Assembly: GCA_036784855.1 (NCBI GenBank)
Contig: JAZDSV010000010.1
Span: 1-64,000, forward strand
Origin: Aphelidium insulamus
Lineage: Eukaryota; Aphelidiomycota; Aphelidea; Aphelidiaceae
Direction: 5' to 3'
Length of the DNA: 64,000 nucleotides
The notes beneath the pieces were generated by a model that ran no database searches, was not told where the DNA came from, and saw only the letters and a list, made by a program, of their open reading frames with translations. Below are positions 1-10,916 of the stretch, one piece after another. Every line of letters starts with the position of its first letter. Within the stretch, counting starts at the first letter, position 1. The position numbers and the translations under genes are program-made.

Positions 1-932
1 GTTCACATATTCGCCGTGTGAAGCAGTACTTATGCCGTGATGCCGTGTACTGCAGCATCGGCATGGCGTGAACTGATAGAGTAACAGTGGAGCGGGCTCT
101 TGGAAGACTACGCGTCTGGCGCTCAGTTCCACTGATGAGTTACACGCTCTATGGCTGTATTTATTAGTTGCCAATGATCAACATGTGTTTACCTTGGTTT
201 TCATACCCTGGCCTTCATTATTAAATAAATTGTCAATAAATAATCAACAGGTATTAAACCTTATTATTACCTTAATATAACCGTGACGCACGCACGGACA
301 GACGGACGCACGCACATCGGTTTCATATTGGGGCTCAAGGTGCAAGGTAATAACGCGTGTGTTTGTGACTTTTTGTGAAGCTCACCTGCGGCTTAGTATG
401 TATATTTTATAATATAGTATGCATATATCATTATAGCTCGCATCAACACATCGTATTGCACATTCGCGTATTGCATATGAGTACATATTGTTAAATACTG
501 TCTCATAATATGCGCGCTGTTTGAACATACATGCGTTAAATAGTATTTATTATGGCAATCGCATATTGTGGAACATAGCATTAAACTGTGCTGCTTGTTG
601 GACATGTGTCGCGCTGTGCATTGTATGATAAGCAATACTTAAATTGGCTAGATATACCTAATCTAGGCAGCGCAGTGGCGTAAATATCGTTAACATTACA
701 GTGAAATGGCCTCTTCTTAAAAATACACATTATACCTTAATTACGGTGAACAATAAAGTGCATTGCCGAGAACTGCATACATGGCAGCGACTGTAATGTA
801 CAGCGGCATTATTTTAAATGTGTTAGCAGCTGTACATCTCCAACCTTGGCCAACCCCTGAACCCTCTTTGCCATATTTTCACCTTCTGCACAATTTGCTC
901 ACTTTACACACTTGATAGTGAAGTTTTCCTCC
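1..932. other. AT-rich region without recognisable gene
   Basis: No reading frame here has a recognisable domain, and the only ORF of note (393-635, minus) is low-complexity. A short degenerate run of ACGCACGG-like units lies at about 286-316. It holds the upstream flank of the decayed ankyrin copy that follows. Confidence 0.5.
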
Positions 933-1911
933 ATGAAAATCACGCTGCCCTGGCTTATAGCTATTGCTGGCCTTATTGCCGCTTGAACAAACGCAACATG
1001 TGATCATGAAGGCGAGCGTCAACCGCTGCTGGGCCGATCACGGCGAGGTGAGTCGCGGAACTATGGAATGGTGACTGAGGACCCGTCAAGTATCCAGCAA
1101 GACCGTGGCCAGCCCGGAGTATCCGCGCGCGTTGCAGACACCATCCAAGCAACACTGCACGCAGCTGTCCAACAGTGGCGCCAATACACGGACGAGGATT
1201 TCGAAACGAGAAAGTCCAAATTACTGGAATATTGCTACCGTGGAAACGTCGCTGAGGTGCAGCGAGTGCTTGATGAATGTGACAACCCAAAGTTGTTGGT
1301 TAATACCATTATGCACGCCGGAAGAAGTACATACACTTACATGCTATTTATGGCTGCTGCCAGGGGTTACGACGACATGGTCAAGTTGCTCTTACGCTTT
1401 GGCGCCGACCCCAACATAGAGGGTGCATTTATTTCAGGACTAGGACTAGGACCGAAAGTAAAAACCACCGCGCTCGAACTGGCAGCAGAGAACCGTCATT
1501 ACTCTACCGCGGAGATCTTGTTGGTGGCCGGTGCATCTGGTACTCCGATGCTTCACTGGGCAGTGCAACTGATTTCGTCTGCTATACAGTGGATTTCATA
1601 CTTTAGTTGGAGCAAGGAACTCGAATATGCTACGCTTACTTTTGCGCTTTAATGCGGACCCCAATTTCATTCATGACGGCAGCCCCGTTATTGTGACTGC
1701 CGTTGCAGACTGCGTAGACAAAAATAACTGTGTCACCTTGGAGATAATACTGGCGGAAAGTCTGCAACCGATTGATTTGGAAGTGCTCAACCCTGAAGGA
1801 CAGACTAACTTCAACGAAGCTAGTGTTTACGTTACTGGACTGCTGCGGCAATATGCCGTGGAGAGGCGTGGCATGTCTGTCGTACAAGTTGATGAATTGA
1901 CTGCACACTAG
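933..1911 (+). pseudogene. Secreted ankyrin-repeat gene copy 1, broken
   Basis: A hydrophobic signal peptide, MKITLPWLIAIAGLIAA, starts at 933 and is cut by an in-frame TGA at 984-986. The same frame is then open through 1068 (next ATG) to 1652. That part encodes an ankyrin-type segment (LLLRFGADPN) and a helix pair (TALELAAENRHYSTAEILL). The ankyrin reading continues in a different frame from 1627 to 1911 (LLLRFNADPN, then a degenerate C-terminal repeat), so a second break lies near 1600-1627. The next downstream copy is clearly homologous over the same stretch and shows the intended continuity. I read this as a decaying member of the secreted ankyrin families that recur later in the window. 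Two sequence errors could give the same picture, so the gene might be real. Confidence 0.6.
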
Positions 1912-2109
1912 GAAGTAAACCGCTAAAGACACTTATCACTAATAAACTGGGAACAACTGCGCATATCATGACTATCCTGTCTACTGCTGAACAGCCAACA
2001 AGGTGCAAAACAATTGAACTAAATCACCAGTGATAATTTTACGAAAACTTTGTAGTGATGATTAAGGAATGCCTGATTTTGACTCTGGACGCATATTCTG
2101 TACTGGACA

Positions 2110-2142
2110 ATTGTGGCTATAACAAAGGGTTATAGCCACAAT
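2110..2142. repeat. Perfect 14-bp hairpin at truncated ankyrin copy
   Basis: Arms ATTGTGGCTATAAC (2110-2123) and GTTATAGCCACAAT (2129-2142) are exact reverse complements around the 5-nt loop AAAGG. The right arm runs directly into the start of the ankyrin-homologous sequence (ATG TTA ATG at 2141), so the hairpin sits at the 5' breakpoint of copy 2. Confidence 0.85.
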
Positions 2143-2688
2143 GTTAATGACGGCTGCAGAGGTCGCGATGAAGTTGCAAAACTGCTACCGAGCTACGGCG
2201 CGGATCCCAATATGGAGGACATATTCATTGCATCACCAGAAGCAACTTTTGATCACGTCACGCCGCTCGAGTTGACAACAAGAGAACAGCACCATTATTC
2301 CACAGCGCGGATTTTATTGGAAGCAGGCGCATCCGCCGAAACAATATTGCCCTGGGCTTTGCATCGGATTGGATTGGCTGCAAGGAGTTCGTATCCAGAT
2401 CAGGCTAAAAGCGGTTGGCTTCAAAATGCCACAAATTGGTTACTGCTACTTCTGAATTTTAACGCAAACCCGAATGATAGTTATGAGGGCAAACCCATGT
2501 TCTTTGTAGCGGTTGCGGACTGCCTTGGCGAACATTGGTGTGTCGGGTTGAATTTATTATTGGCGCACAGCCGGTACCAGATTAATTTGGAAGCGACAAC
2601 CGCAAAAGGGGAAACTGCATTCCATTACGCGCATGAGTACGCTACAAAAGTGCTGAGGCAATATTCCGAAGAAGCTCCGCATGTCTAA
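2129..2688 (+). pseudogene. Ankyrin copy 2, 5'-truncated and frameshifted
   Basis: From 2141 the sequence reads MLMTAAE, matching MLFMAAARGY of copy 1. The homology then jumps frame and continues to 2688 (SYGADPN, HHYSTARILLEAGAS, LLNFNANPN, EYATKVLRQY). The signal peptide and N-terminal region of copy 1 are absent, and no ATG opens the long frame. It is therefore a tandem duplicate lacking its 5' end. The left breakpoint coincides with a perfect hairpin. It is unlikely to make a secreted product. Confidence 0.6.
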
Positions 2689-2861
2689 GAAAGAGAGAAT
2701 ATAATGTAATAATATGAGGACTCTACATTCTTATATGAAGTTTGTACATGAGAACGTTGTCCTGCTTACCCTCAGATTACACTTAATCATACAACAATCA
2801 ATCATATACACACTCCACACCCACACCGACACCCACACAGACACACAGAGCCGCGCACAGC

Positions 2862-3667
2862 ATGGGCAAGAAGCAACCAAGCAAGTCCGACACCCCGCTC
2901 TATAAGGTGATCATGGTGGGCTCGGGCGGTGTGGGCAAGTCGGCCATCACACTGCAGTTCATGTACGGCGACTTTGTGGAGGAGTATGACCCCACCAAGG
3001 CCGGTGCGTTTCGTGGCGTGTGTCTACATCTCTGTGACGTCTCCTTGCACACACACACACTGATATCATGTAGACTCGTACCGCAAAAAGGTGACGGTGG
3101 ACGACACCGAGTGCCAGATTGACATACTGGACACGGCGGGGCAGGAAGAGTACGCTGCGGTAGGTGTGCATGTGGATGGATGTCACTACCGGCCTGCACT
3201 TTATATCTTTATTATATATGCAGATACGGGATAACTATTACCGGTCGGGAGAGGGGTTCCTGTGCGTGTTTTCCCTGTGCGAGCACGAGAGTTTTGCCCA
3301 CACCCAGGACTTTCGGGAGCAGATCCTGCGCGTTCTGGACGATGAACAGGTAGGATATAAGATATATATATATATATCAAACATTAACATACTATAACTG
3401 TAGATACCATTCATATTGGTGGGGAACAAGGCCGATCTGTCAGAGCTGCGCAAAGTGAGCAAGGAGGAGGCGATGGCGCGTGCTAGCTGAATGGGGCTGC
3501 GAGTACCTGGAGACCTCGGCCAAGACCCGGCTAAACATTGAAGAGATATATACGTGCGCCTGTTGCGGTTGATACGCCGGCGCAAATCTGCCGCACAGGC
3601 CGCATCCCAGAAAAAGTCTTCAAAGACCAGCGCGGCCGGTGCCAAGAAAAAGTGCATCATCAGCTAG
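2862..3667 (+). CDS. Ral-type small GTPase, four exons, frame breaks in last exon
   Basis: This is a Ras-superfamily molecular switch of the Ral subgroup, which acts in exocyst and membrane traffic signalling. Exons are 2862-3003, 3074-3159, 3224-3349 and 3404-3667, with consensus splice sites. The P-loop GSGGVGKS, switch I with the Ral-like DPTKADSYRKK across the first splice, [10 protein letters not shown], the Ral signature [18 protein letters not shown] and ETSAKTR are all visible. The C-terminus is basic (RRRK) and ends in the prenylation box CIIS before TAG. The last exon needs one extra base skipped near 3482-3486 and an extra TA skipped near 3546-3552. The net frame is restored, and conservation on both sides is high. 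I take these as errors or very recent lesions. Rap or Ras are less likely because of the RSGEGFL block. Confidence 0.85.
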
Positions 3668-3841
3668 CTGGCTCTTTGTCATTCATAATACATTCCTCTC
3701 TGTTATATTGGACGCATATTAGAGACATTTTCTGCTGCAAGTCATTCCACAAATGTATTTATATCACGGATTTATTATGCTACATACATCGAGATATTAT
3801 GCAGCGTCGTGAGATCTATGCCTAGCGTATGTCTAGCGTGT

Positions 3842-5629
3842 CTAGCGTTCCTCTTCATCGGTGTCCTCATCCGTATCCGACTCCCATTCGTCTCCCCATT
3901 CTTCCACGGATCTGCGGGGAACATGGAGTGCAATTCTGTCATTAGCGTGGCGCCATCATCCTCTGCCGAATAATCGGGATCATTCACCTTGAGTTCCGTC
4001 ATCAGACGTTCCACACTTGCACCATTCATCATCGTTGAGCAGGCAGTCATCGAGAGGTGCGGGATATCAGGTTGCAGTCCATTGCGCATCCGATGAACAC
4101 GATTCTCCCTGCCGCCGGTCGCCCCAGGCGCCACAAAAGTCACTACGAATTGATTCGGCTATTTCCTCAGGCCATTCGCTCTCACTGACCGCGGCGAACC
4201 ACGGCGAACCTATGCCACTAATTAATTCATATTCATTCTTGCCACATGGCGGGTACAAACCTTCGGTGACTGTCAACACGCATCCTGCTTGTGACCATTC
4301 GCCGCCCACATAGGGCCTATTAGCCAGCCAGATAAATCCTTTCGACCGAAGGACCGGCCCGAATGCTGGACAGTCCCGTTTTGCCGACACTAAACCCGCG
4401 GTGCTCGCCCGATCTTGCATACTCGGGTCCACGGTATCACCGCTTGCCGGGCCGTCTTCCATGCCCTCGGGCGCAGAATTGTTGTCATCCTGAATGACCA
4501 AAAACTTTCCGGCGACTGCGGCATGCAATCGCTCGGGATGGAAGAGGTCGCCGTGCGCTGTACACAAAACTGCCGATTCCGTACTCATCCGCTTCGCCTA
4601 CAATGGTCATGCGTCCGCCGACACTGTCACGCGTCAGTTGATGCAGAGTCTGGAGCCAGCCGGCGCTGGCGGACGCTTCTTCAAAATTGAACAGCGCGGT
4701 CCCAATGACATCGGCGGGGTCGCACTGGCAGTGCTGCGTGTTGATCAGTCGAGCAGCTGGGTTGAGTTTCTTGATGGTTGCGCGCACACACTGAACGGTT
4801 TCGGGGTCGGCCAAGTCTGTCTTGTTGATAAGAATGACGTTGGCGAACTCGATTTGATCAACCATGAGGTCGGCTATAGTCCGCTCATCGTCCTGCGCAA
4901 CCTCGTGTCTATCCGACAACAAGTCGGCGGTGTTGAATGAGGCCAAAAAATTCATGCAGTCCACCTGGGCACACATCAGGTGTCGGTAAAATTGTACACA
5001 ATGCACAGCAATTTACTACTTGCCACCGTTACGCAGGTATCGATGCGATGCATAGAGTGCAGGCCACCCATCTCAAGAACGCTCTGAATAACTGCAAGCG
5101 ATTCATCTTCAACGAGCTTGACGGGAGGCTTGGAATCTGTGTCGCTGCTGTCTTCATTTACTAGGGCGTCGGCGAACTCGGCGGTAAAGGCCTCGGCAAC
5201 TTGCATTGGCTCCGATATTCCAGTACTTTCGATTATCAGATAATCATATTTATCTTCGCGTCCCAGCCGCACAATCTCTTCTACCAGATCCTGTCGTAGG
5301 TTGCAGCAAATACTGCTCGCATTAATGATTATCATGTATGTTACAGTAGAATAAAATGGTAGACGACAAATGGCAACAACATACCATCCATTCTGCATTT
5401 GGACTACTTTTTCCTCCGTCTGAACAACTCCGTGGCGGCGAACCAGGTCGGCATCGATGTTCAGTGCTGCCATATCATTCACGATAACCGCGCAACGCAT
5501 TTTAATGTCCTTGGAGCGCAAAATATGCTGTAAAAGTGTGGTTTTCCCACTCCCCAAAAAGCCCGACAGCAACGTGACTGGAATCACCTTGCCCGGCAGT
5601 TTTTTGCTAGCATTGCGCGTTGTCACCAT
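3842..5629 (-). CDS. CobW/ZNG1-like metal-chaperone GTPase, with several frame breaks
   Basis: This is a G3E-family GTPase of the CobW type, in which GTP binding drives insertion of zinc or another metal into client proteins. Exon 1 (5629-5385) has the P-loop SGFLGSGKTT. After a 72-nt intron, the CxCC metal site is rebuilt as GCICC, split by the splice. Exon 2 (5312-5024) carries IIESTGISEP. The next intron (5023-4965) uses a GC donor (GCAAGT). Exon 3 starts with VDCMNFL and has INKTDL. The CobW_C domain (FHPERL, VLRSKGF, GEWSQAG) is reached only after a shift near 4543-4548. Further shifts lie near 4090-4105, 4040-4050 and 3905-3925. The reading ends in an acidic tail (DTDEDTDEEER) at TAG 3842. 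The untouched motifs between breaks argue against long neutral decay. Confidence 0.8.
4965..5023 (-). other. GC-AG intron in CobW gene
   Basis: Joining ...TCVTV to VDCMNF in the conserved CobW order requires a donor at GTG|GCAAGT and an acceptor at GCCCAG|GTG. The GT alternative (TGC|GTAACG) would drop two conserved residues. Length is 59 nt. Confidence 0.65.
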
Positions 5630-6065
5630 TTTCCGGTCAAGTGAGGTGCAGAAGAAGGGTGGGGAAACTTGCTCCTTTTATGGCCGTGTTGACCTACCGA
5701 TGGCGTGACATTTGTTCAATCAACGCGCAGAACAATGGCGCAACTTATTCGCGATATTTGCGCTACGTTACGTCATATTATCCCCCAATAGATAATTTAT
5801 CTGCTGCATTGGTGTTGTTGCAGTTATCTCAGATAATACTGCAGCGACACACACTGCTGCATTACATTAGTGACATCGACGTTTTTGCTCTTATGATGAT
5901 TTGTTATGATGATTTGATTATGACGCTATCTATTAGAGTTTGTATATCGAGCCTATACGTAAAAGGACATTTCTACAGTATAGTCATTCGTACATGTCCA
6001 TCACTAGAAATCAAGAACTAATCGGCACTGAATGTACTTCATCGAATTTACGCATTTTATATATA
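5630..6065. other. Intergenic, CobW start to SWEET end
   Basis: About 430 bases of AT-rich spacer upstream of the CobW gene and downstream of the SWEET gene. I see no conserved coding signal in it; it should hold the CobW promoter and SWEET 3' end. Confidence 0.4.
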
Positions 6066-7050
6066 TCAGGGAGGACTGCGCCGCTGCGGAGAATGACTGG
6101 CTGCCGAGTACTTTGTGTCACCGAGATCATTGAGCACCGCAGCCTCGATATCGGCATCATCAGTGCTCACGTGCAGACTCGCGGCGCTGGAATAGGCATG
6201 ACTTGCTCCGGCACCTTTGTTGCCACCACTAAACACACACTTGCACGCCACCTGCACCGCCGTCATTGCCACACCGACAATGTTGGGCCCGGCCACAAAT
6301 GCGTCACCCATCGCCACACCGTACCCACTCCATAGCAGTGCATTCAGCAGAGATGCCGCCATCAGCCGCGTGTCGAACGGGGAGGCGTCGCGTGTCCGTA
6401 TCACCGCCACCAGTTCAGACAGTGGCGACGTGTAGAACATTATCAGCAGCAGTATGCACGCCGCTCCCATTGTCTATGCAGTTAGATACATATCTATGTA
6501 TGTAAATTGAAAGTTGTAATAATCATGCCGCGAGAGTAAAAATATATCAACTATCAAGTATTAAGAGAGAAGTATCTAGATAGAGGGAGAGCAAATCACA
6601 CATACGTTGACACCACTCTCATCACCGCCGTATACAGTGAATGCAATGAAGGCGGCTACGAGGGCCACAGCATTGCCACCCAGCAGCAGGGTGCCGATAC
6701 GCCACTGCTGCGTATAATCACTCGACTTGCCATATGCCACCATTGTGTAGCCCATGCCTGGTGGTCATTAGTCAAGTGTATGTACCCACAAACACATTCA
6801 CATCCATATAAACCTCACCCAGCAGCCAGCCAGAGATGTTGGACAGGAATATGTAGGTGTCGTGGCGCAGGTATGAGTAGAGAATCCACGCCAGTGCATT
6901 ATTGCACATCATGGGGTACGGCATGGGGTTCAGGTGGGGCGGTATGGTGGGCTGTTTGTGCAGTGTGCGCACTGCCGGCAGCGGTGACAAGAATATCAGG
7001 GTGGCGGTGCATACGCCCAGTGACGGCAGCACTGTCTCGGCCCAGTACAT
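6066..7050 (-). CDS. SWEET (MtN3/saliva) sugar transporter
   Basis: This is a bidirectional sugar uniporter of the SWEET family, a seven-helix protein of the plasma or endomembranes. Exons are 7050-6819, 6757-6606 and 6473-6066, giving 263 residues, the usual SWEET size. The first MtN3 triple-helix unit has the typical order: SPLPAVRTL, then MPYPMMCNNALAWILYS, then NISGWLLG. The linker helix is in exon 2. The second unit in exon 3 has FYTSPLSELVAVIRTRDAS and LLNALLWSGYG, followed by GPNIVGVAMTAVQ. The hydrophilic tail is short. Introns are 61 and 132 nt. The ATG sits only 2 nt beyond a 56-nt CA repeat on the coding strand. Confidence in the family is high; the substrate is not visible. Confidence 0.9.
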
Positions 7051-7051
7051 G

Positions 7052-7052
<1 letters not shown>

Positions 7053-7108
<56 letters not shown>
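7053..7108. repeat. (TG)n microsatellite abutting SWEET start codon
   Basis: 28 uninterrupted TG units. On the minus strand this is (CA)28 in the 5' leader, separated from the ATG (7050-7048) by two bases. Confidence 0.95.
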
Positions 7109-7109
<1 letters not shown>

Positions 7110-7342
7110 TTAACTTTCCCCTGAATATTCTGACATGAACTCGTGATTGGCCAAGCAAATGGGGCGTCACCCCGTCATGCGTGCAGATTAAATCACGATT
7201 AATATAAAATTACTGATTGGTTGACGTGGTTGAAAGCTTTTTCCGACCTTAACCGCAATCGCCTTGACCTATTTAATTCATTGATTGCTTGTTTATTCCT
7301 TGTTGATACTGTTAAATCCTGGGCGCTCTCGTTCAGCCGCCG

Positions 7343-9726
7343 CTACTCGGCGCAGTGTGCACCCTTGCCGTCGCACTTCTTGCGTGCAAACTGTGACACC
7401 GATATGTCGTCGCCCCACTTGGTCTGGAAGGCGGCCATGTCGCTGCCGTGGTGCTCCTTGAAGCAGCGCAACACCGGGCGCAACTGTGACACCACAAACG
7501 CTCTTGCGCCTGCCGTCAGGTCTGACATGTTCTCCGGCACCGCCGTCTCCAGCGTCAGTAGGTGCTCCACCTTGGCCCTCGTTCCCTTCTTCTTGTCCTG
7601 ACGTCCGCTTAGATCGTTATCGCCGCCGCGCAAACGTTTCGCCGATGGTGGCGCAGGTCTGGCCGAGTCGCCATTGTCATTGGGTTGCGCTTGCCCATCC
7701 TCGGCTGGCGCCGCTACTGCACCGCTCAAAGGCGCTGAAGCCGATGATGCTGCCACTGAAGCCTGTCGCACTGCCGCTCGGTCTTCAACATCCTTCAGGC
7801 GACTGTCCAAGATGACCTCCGCGATGGACTGTTTGAGCTGATCGCGCATCGCCGGCTCCAGCTTTGCCAGCAGATTGTCGAGCTTCTCGGAACCGGTATT
7901 CTGTCGCGAGAAGTTGACTACGGCATCCACCACAATTGTGACATTGCGAGGTAGGTCATAGGCGACGTGACACAGTTTGGTGACAAAGTGCTCGCTAATC
8001 TTGTTCAAGTCGCGGCAGTTGCGACCATTGCGAATGTTCAAGGTACGTCCGAGCTGATAGTTGTCGCAGTAGCAGGTGCGCCACTTTGAAACAATTTTTT
8101 CGGCCTGGTTTGACTCAGCCATCTGAAGCAAGAACTTGGAATCGCGCTTGTACGTTGCAGCATGTAGAGGCGACGAATGGCGAGCGCTCAAGAACAGGTC
8201 GGTGTCCTCGCCGCCGCCCCATACTGCCAGAAGATATGCGGTTTTGCGGTTGGAATGGCTACCAAATGGTCCGTCACGGTAGTCAATGATCCGACTACAG
8301 ATCGCCTTGTACTTGTACTGGTACGTATGGTAGTCGATGTGTGTGCTTACCACTCCGTCTTTGTTCTCCTTGGCCATCAGTGCGCGCAGTCCCTCTTGGT
8401 CCGGGAACAGGTAGCCACTCTTGATACCTAATAAATAGATTAGTTTCAAGCTATGTACCAATGATAAATAATGTGATCAGTGGTCAAACCGGCCAAGTGG
8501 AGGTATGCCAGCAAGTGGCGAACGGGGCAGAGGCGCGGTGCATCATTGTCCGCCCACAGTGTCAGTGTGACGGCCCTTGTGTCACACTTTCCTTTGATGT
8601 TGAAGCCGATTCCATCAACTACACCATCCGGCGTCACCATTGTAACATCCCAATTGATGCAGTTTTCATTACTGTCACCATCCAGCGTCAGCGAGGCGAC
8701 CTCTTCTTCGCGAAGAAACAGGCGACAGGCAACAATTGTCATTGTCCAAAATTGGAGATCCCACAGCTTGTTGCTCGAGAGCAGATCGGCGCGGATATTC
8801 AACAACTCCCATGGAGTCAGTGGCGAATCGCCATGCGGGACGTAATGGGCGCCGTCCTTTGCATTTTGGCGCACTGCGTTTGCCAAATATTCACTCAAGT
8901 GCGGGTTGCCTTTGCGCCAGAGTTGTGGCGTGTTTGGATGGAATCGGCAACCAGAAGTGTTATTGTCAACTTCATATATTGCGATGCATGCCGCACAACG
9001 CTCTTCGTACTGGCCGCGGTGGCCACGAGCAGCGTGCACTACGCTGACCGCCGTGATCATCTGCGAAACGTTTGCCGGGTCGTTCCAGCCACCCTGGCAC
9101 AGCACCGGCTTGCCCAGCACGTCCATCACTGCCGTCCCATCATCATCCAGTAGCGGCGTTCCAGCAACCTTGCGCTTGAAACGGATAAACTTGGCGACCA
9201 ACTCCGGCGACATTGACGGACAGAATGGCGTTGGCGGCGACTCCAGCATGATCAGCAGGCTGTGGTAGTCACCCACTAGCGAGCAGAAGTAGCGCAGGCC
9301 TGCGCATGTCAGAGTCAGTGCGTTGCTGTGACAGTCATCCACCTACCGCGGATGTGCTTCTGGTATGCAAGCCTGCTGTTCTCCACCAACGGGCGGTTGC
9401 CCGTCATTGACAGCTCCGTAGTACCAGCCGTCAGCTTGAGCTTGACCAGCAGTGCCGCTACTCCTTCATCCGCTAGCTTCTGAATTTCCGTTGGCACCTT
9501 GTACACGCGACGCTTCAGCTTGATGGCGGCAAGAGTGCTGCTGGCAGCAGCCCTCTCGGCAGCATTGTCAGCCGCCTCGTTGTCAGCAGTCTGTGAGTAG
9601 GAGAGTTAGTGATGGAGGGACGCTGCGGTGTTGGCTGGACAGTGTCCAGCCAACAGTGGCACGGACCTGCGGATCACTGTCAGGTGGCACAGAGGGTCCA
9701 GGCATGGGCGTGGCGTGGGGCGGCAT
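7343..9726 (-). CDS. Tyrosine recombinase gene (Crypton-like or domesticated)
   Basis: Four exons (9726-9667, 9590-9347, 9299-8490, 8427-7343) join in frame to 732 residues. The catalytic layout of tyrosine recombinases is visible. LREEEVASL supplies the first arginine. SHSNRKTAYLLAVWGG supplies HxxR, then RHSSPLHAATYKRD follows with its His 26 residues after the HxxR histidine and Tyr nine residues further on. The N-terminal part is helical (QKHIRG..., FIRFKRKVAG), like core-binding domains. The C-terminal third is linked by an Ala/Pro/Lys-rich segment. Eukaryotic elements of this kind include Cryptons and DIRS. No reverse transcriptase or terminal repeat is seen here, so a Crypton or a domesticated host gene fits best. 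The splice between LHLAG and IKSGYLFP uses a weak donor, GTTTGA. Confidence 0.7.
9631..9653. repeat. 11-bp palindrome inside first intron of recombinase gene
   Basis: TTGGCTGGACA and TGTCCAGCCAA are exact reverse complements around one G. It falls inside the intron 9666-9591. Confidence 0.8.
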
Positions 9727-9865
9727 TGGCGCTGCACTCTGTAGTTACTAAGGAGGGTGCGGTTGCTATGGGTTGAAAGGCGGTTGAGAGTGGCTGAAAT
9801 GTGGATGAAAACGCTAACCACGCATTTATTTTTTAATATATTACAAATACAGTTTTTTACGAGCA
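9727..9865. promoter_or_regulatory. Divergent promoter region
   Basis: The start codons of the minus-strand recombinase gene (9726) and the plus-strand ART-like gene (9866) are 139 bases apart. Control elements of both genes must lie here or overlap the neighbouring exons. An AT-rich stretch occurs at about 9823-9850. No individual factor site is claimed. Confidence 0.35.
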
Positions 9866-10716
9866 ATGATGCAGCCACTCGCGGTAATAGCAGCGCTGGT
9901 GACATTCTTGTGCCAATATTGCCATGCCAGTCCAGTACGATGGGCGTCGGCGCGATGTGCGCTCGTTGCTCTCGGCGCCACTTCCATACACGGCACCGGA
10001 CAATGTTTTCGCCAAAGTCCGGCGCGTTCTGCCCTGGTGCGTCATGTGGACTACTTGCGCATGTACCACAACAATGTCCATGGGGGCGTTGGCGTTGGCA
10101 GTGCTTATGTTACAGAACTGGATCTTACTCGTGGTACTGCGACTAGTCGCAATAATCTTCGTGTAAAGCCTGCAACAATCAGCTATGCCAAGCTGAGAAA
10201 GCGGGTGGAATCGCTGTGCGATAATGCCATTGGCATCAGCAAAAACGCACCCGGAATTGCGGACGACGCTCCACTGGTGTATATTGGTTGGCATGGAACC
10301 AAAGCAAGATTTGGAAAGATCATTTATGATTCCGGCTTTACATCTTCAGACAACTCATGCGTTCTTGGCAGTGGCGTTTACGCGACGCAAGACTACCATA
10401 CGGCTGAACACTATACTAAAAGTAGTTCTTATGACAAAGTTTCTGATAGCTGGGTACCAATACAGGGCACGCTTGGCCATGTATTTTTGCCGCAGTGTGT
10501 GCTATCTGCAACCAGTCGGCAATGCATGCTTCGTTGGGAAAAGTCGACGTCGACTCCATTAGCGTGGGCATCACAGAGCAGAAAAATGTTATACTGATCC
10601 GAATCCCGGAGGAATTAAGTCCCTGGCTTGTCATTGTTCGAGAGTCTTTCAAGGACGCTCCTTTGCTGTTCAATGATATATCGATGGTAAATCTCTTGAG
10701 TGACACTGACACTTAG
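9866..10716 (+). CDS. Secreted ADP-ribosyltransferase-fold protein, one frame break
   Basis: The N-terminus MMQPLAVIAALVTFLCQ is a signal peptide, so the product is predicted to be secreted. The middle has the PARP/ART-fold signatures: GWHGT, where the His binds NAD, an alternating helix-strand stretch, and GSGVYATQD, with the Tyr of the H-Y pair, followed by HYT. These motifs suggest NAD-dependent ADP-ribosylation of an unknown target. The frame breaks at about 10494-10500 within TGTGTG, and the homologous reading continues in another frame to 10716. Both parts are described separately and not joined here. A non-enzymatic ART fold cannot be excluded because the third catalytic position is not obvious. 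It stands alone, transcribed away from the recombinase gene. Confidence 0.65.
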
Positions 10717-10916
10717 TATCGCCACCAGAATCACTTAGTTGATCTAATAATCATATACAATAAACTGAGGGCTGCCGTTCCACGACCTCCGTATCTATAT
10801 ATACACCTTTTCTATGGTATTTACGCATGGCAAGAAAGTTTATTAAGCACAGCCACAAGTTTATTAAGTGGCGCCGATCAGGCATATTGTGGAAAAGGAA
10901 AAAAAAAGAAAAACAA

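Noticed and set aside
984-986. In-frame TGA codons (984-986 and about 51087) as possible recoding
   Set aside because: Both lie in ankyrin copies that also carry frame breaks, and TGA serves as the normal stop of intact genes such as 14044-18123. Decay or error is simpler than recoding.
3404-3667. Programmed ribosomal frameshifting as a general mechanism
   Set aside because: The breaks share no slippery heptamer, go in both directions and sit at unrelated sequence; long intact genes lack them. Kept only as an alternative to test.
2862-3667. Ral gene as a pseudogene
   Set aside because: All GTPase motifs, splice sites and the CIIS end are intact and the two breaks restore the frame together; error or recent lesion is more likely.
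2862-7050. Ral-CobW-SWEET as an operon-like or functional cluster
   Set aside because: Different strands, separate introns and promoters, and unrelated roles.
6772-7170. His-Thr repeat extension of the SWEET N-terminus
   Set aside because: It is the CA microsatellite read in frame; SWEET homology begins at the ATG at 7050.
8461-9153. Plus-strand 230-residue ORF opposite the recombinase gene
   Set aside because: Shadow of exon 3, where the minus strand carries the recombinase motifs and splice sites.
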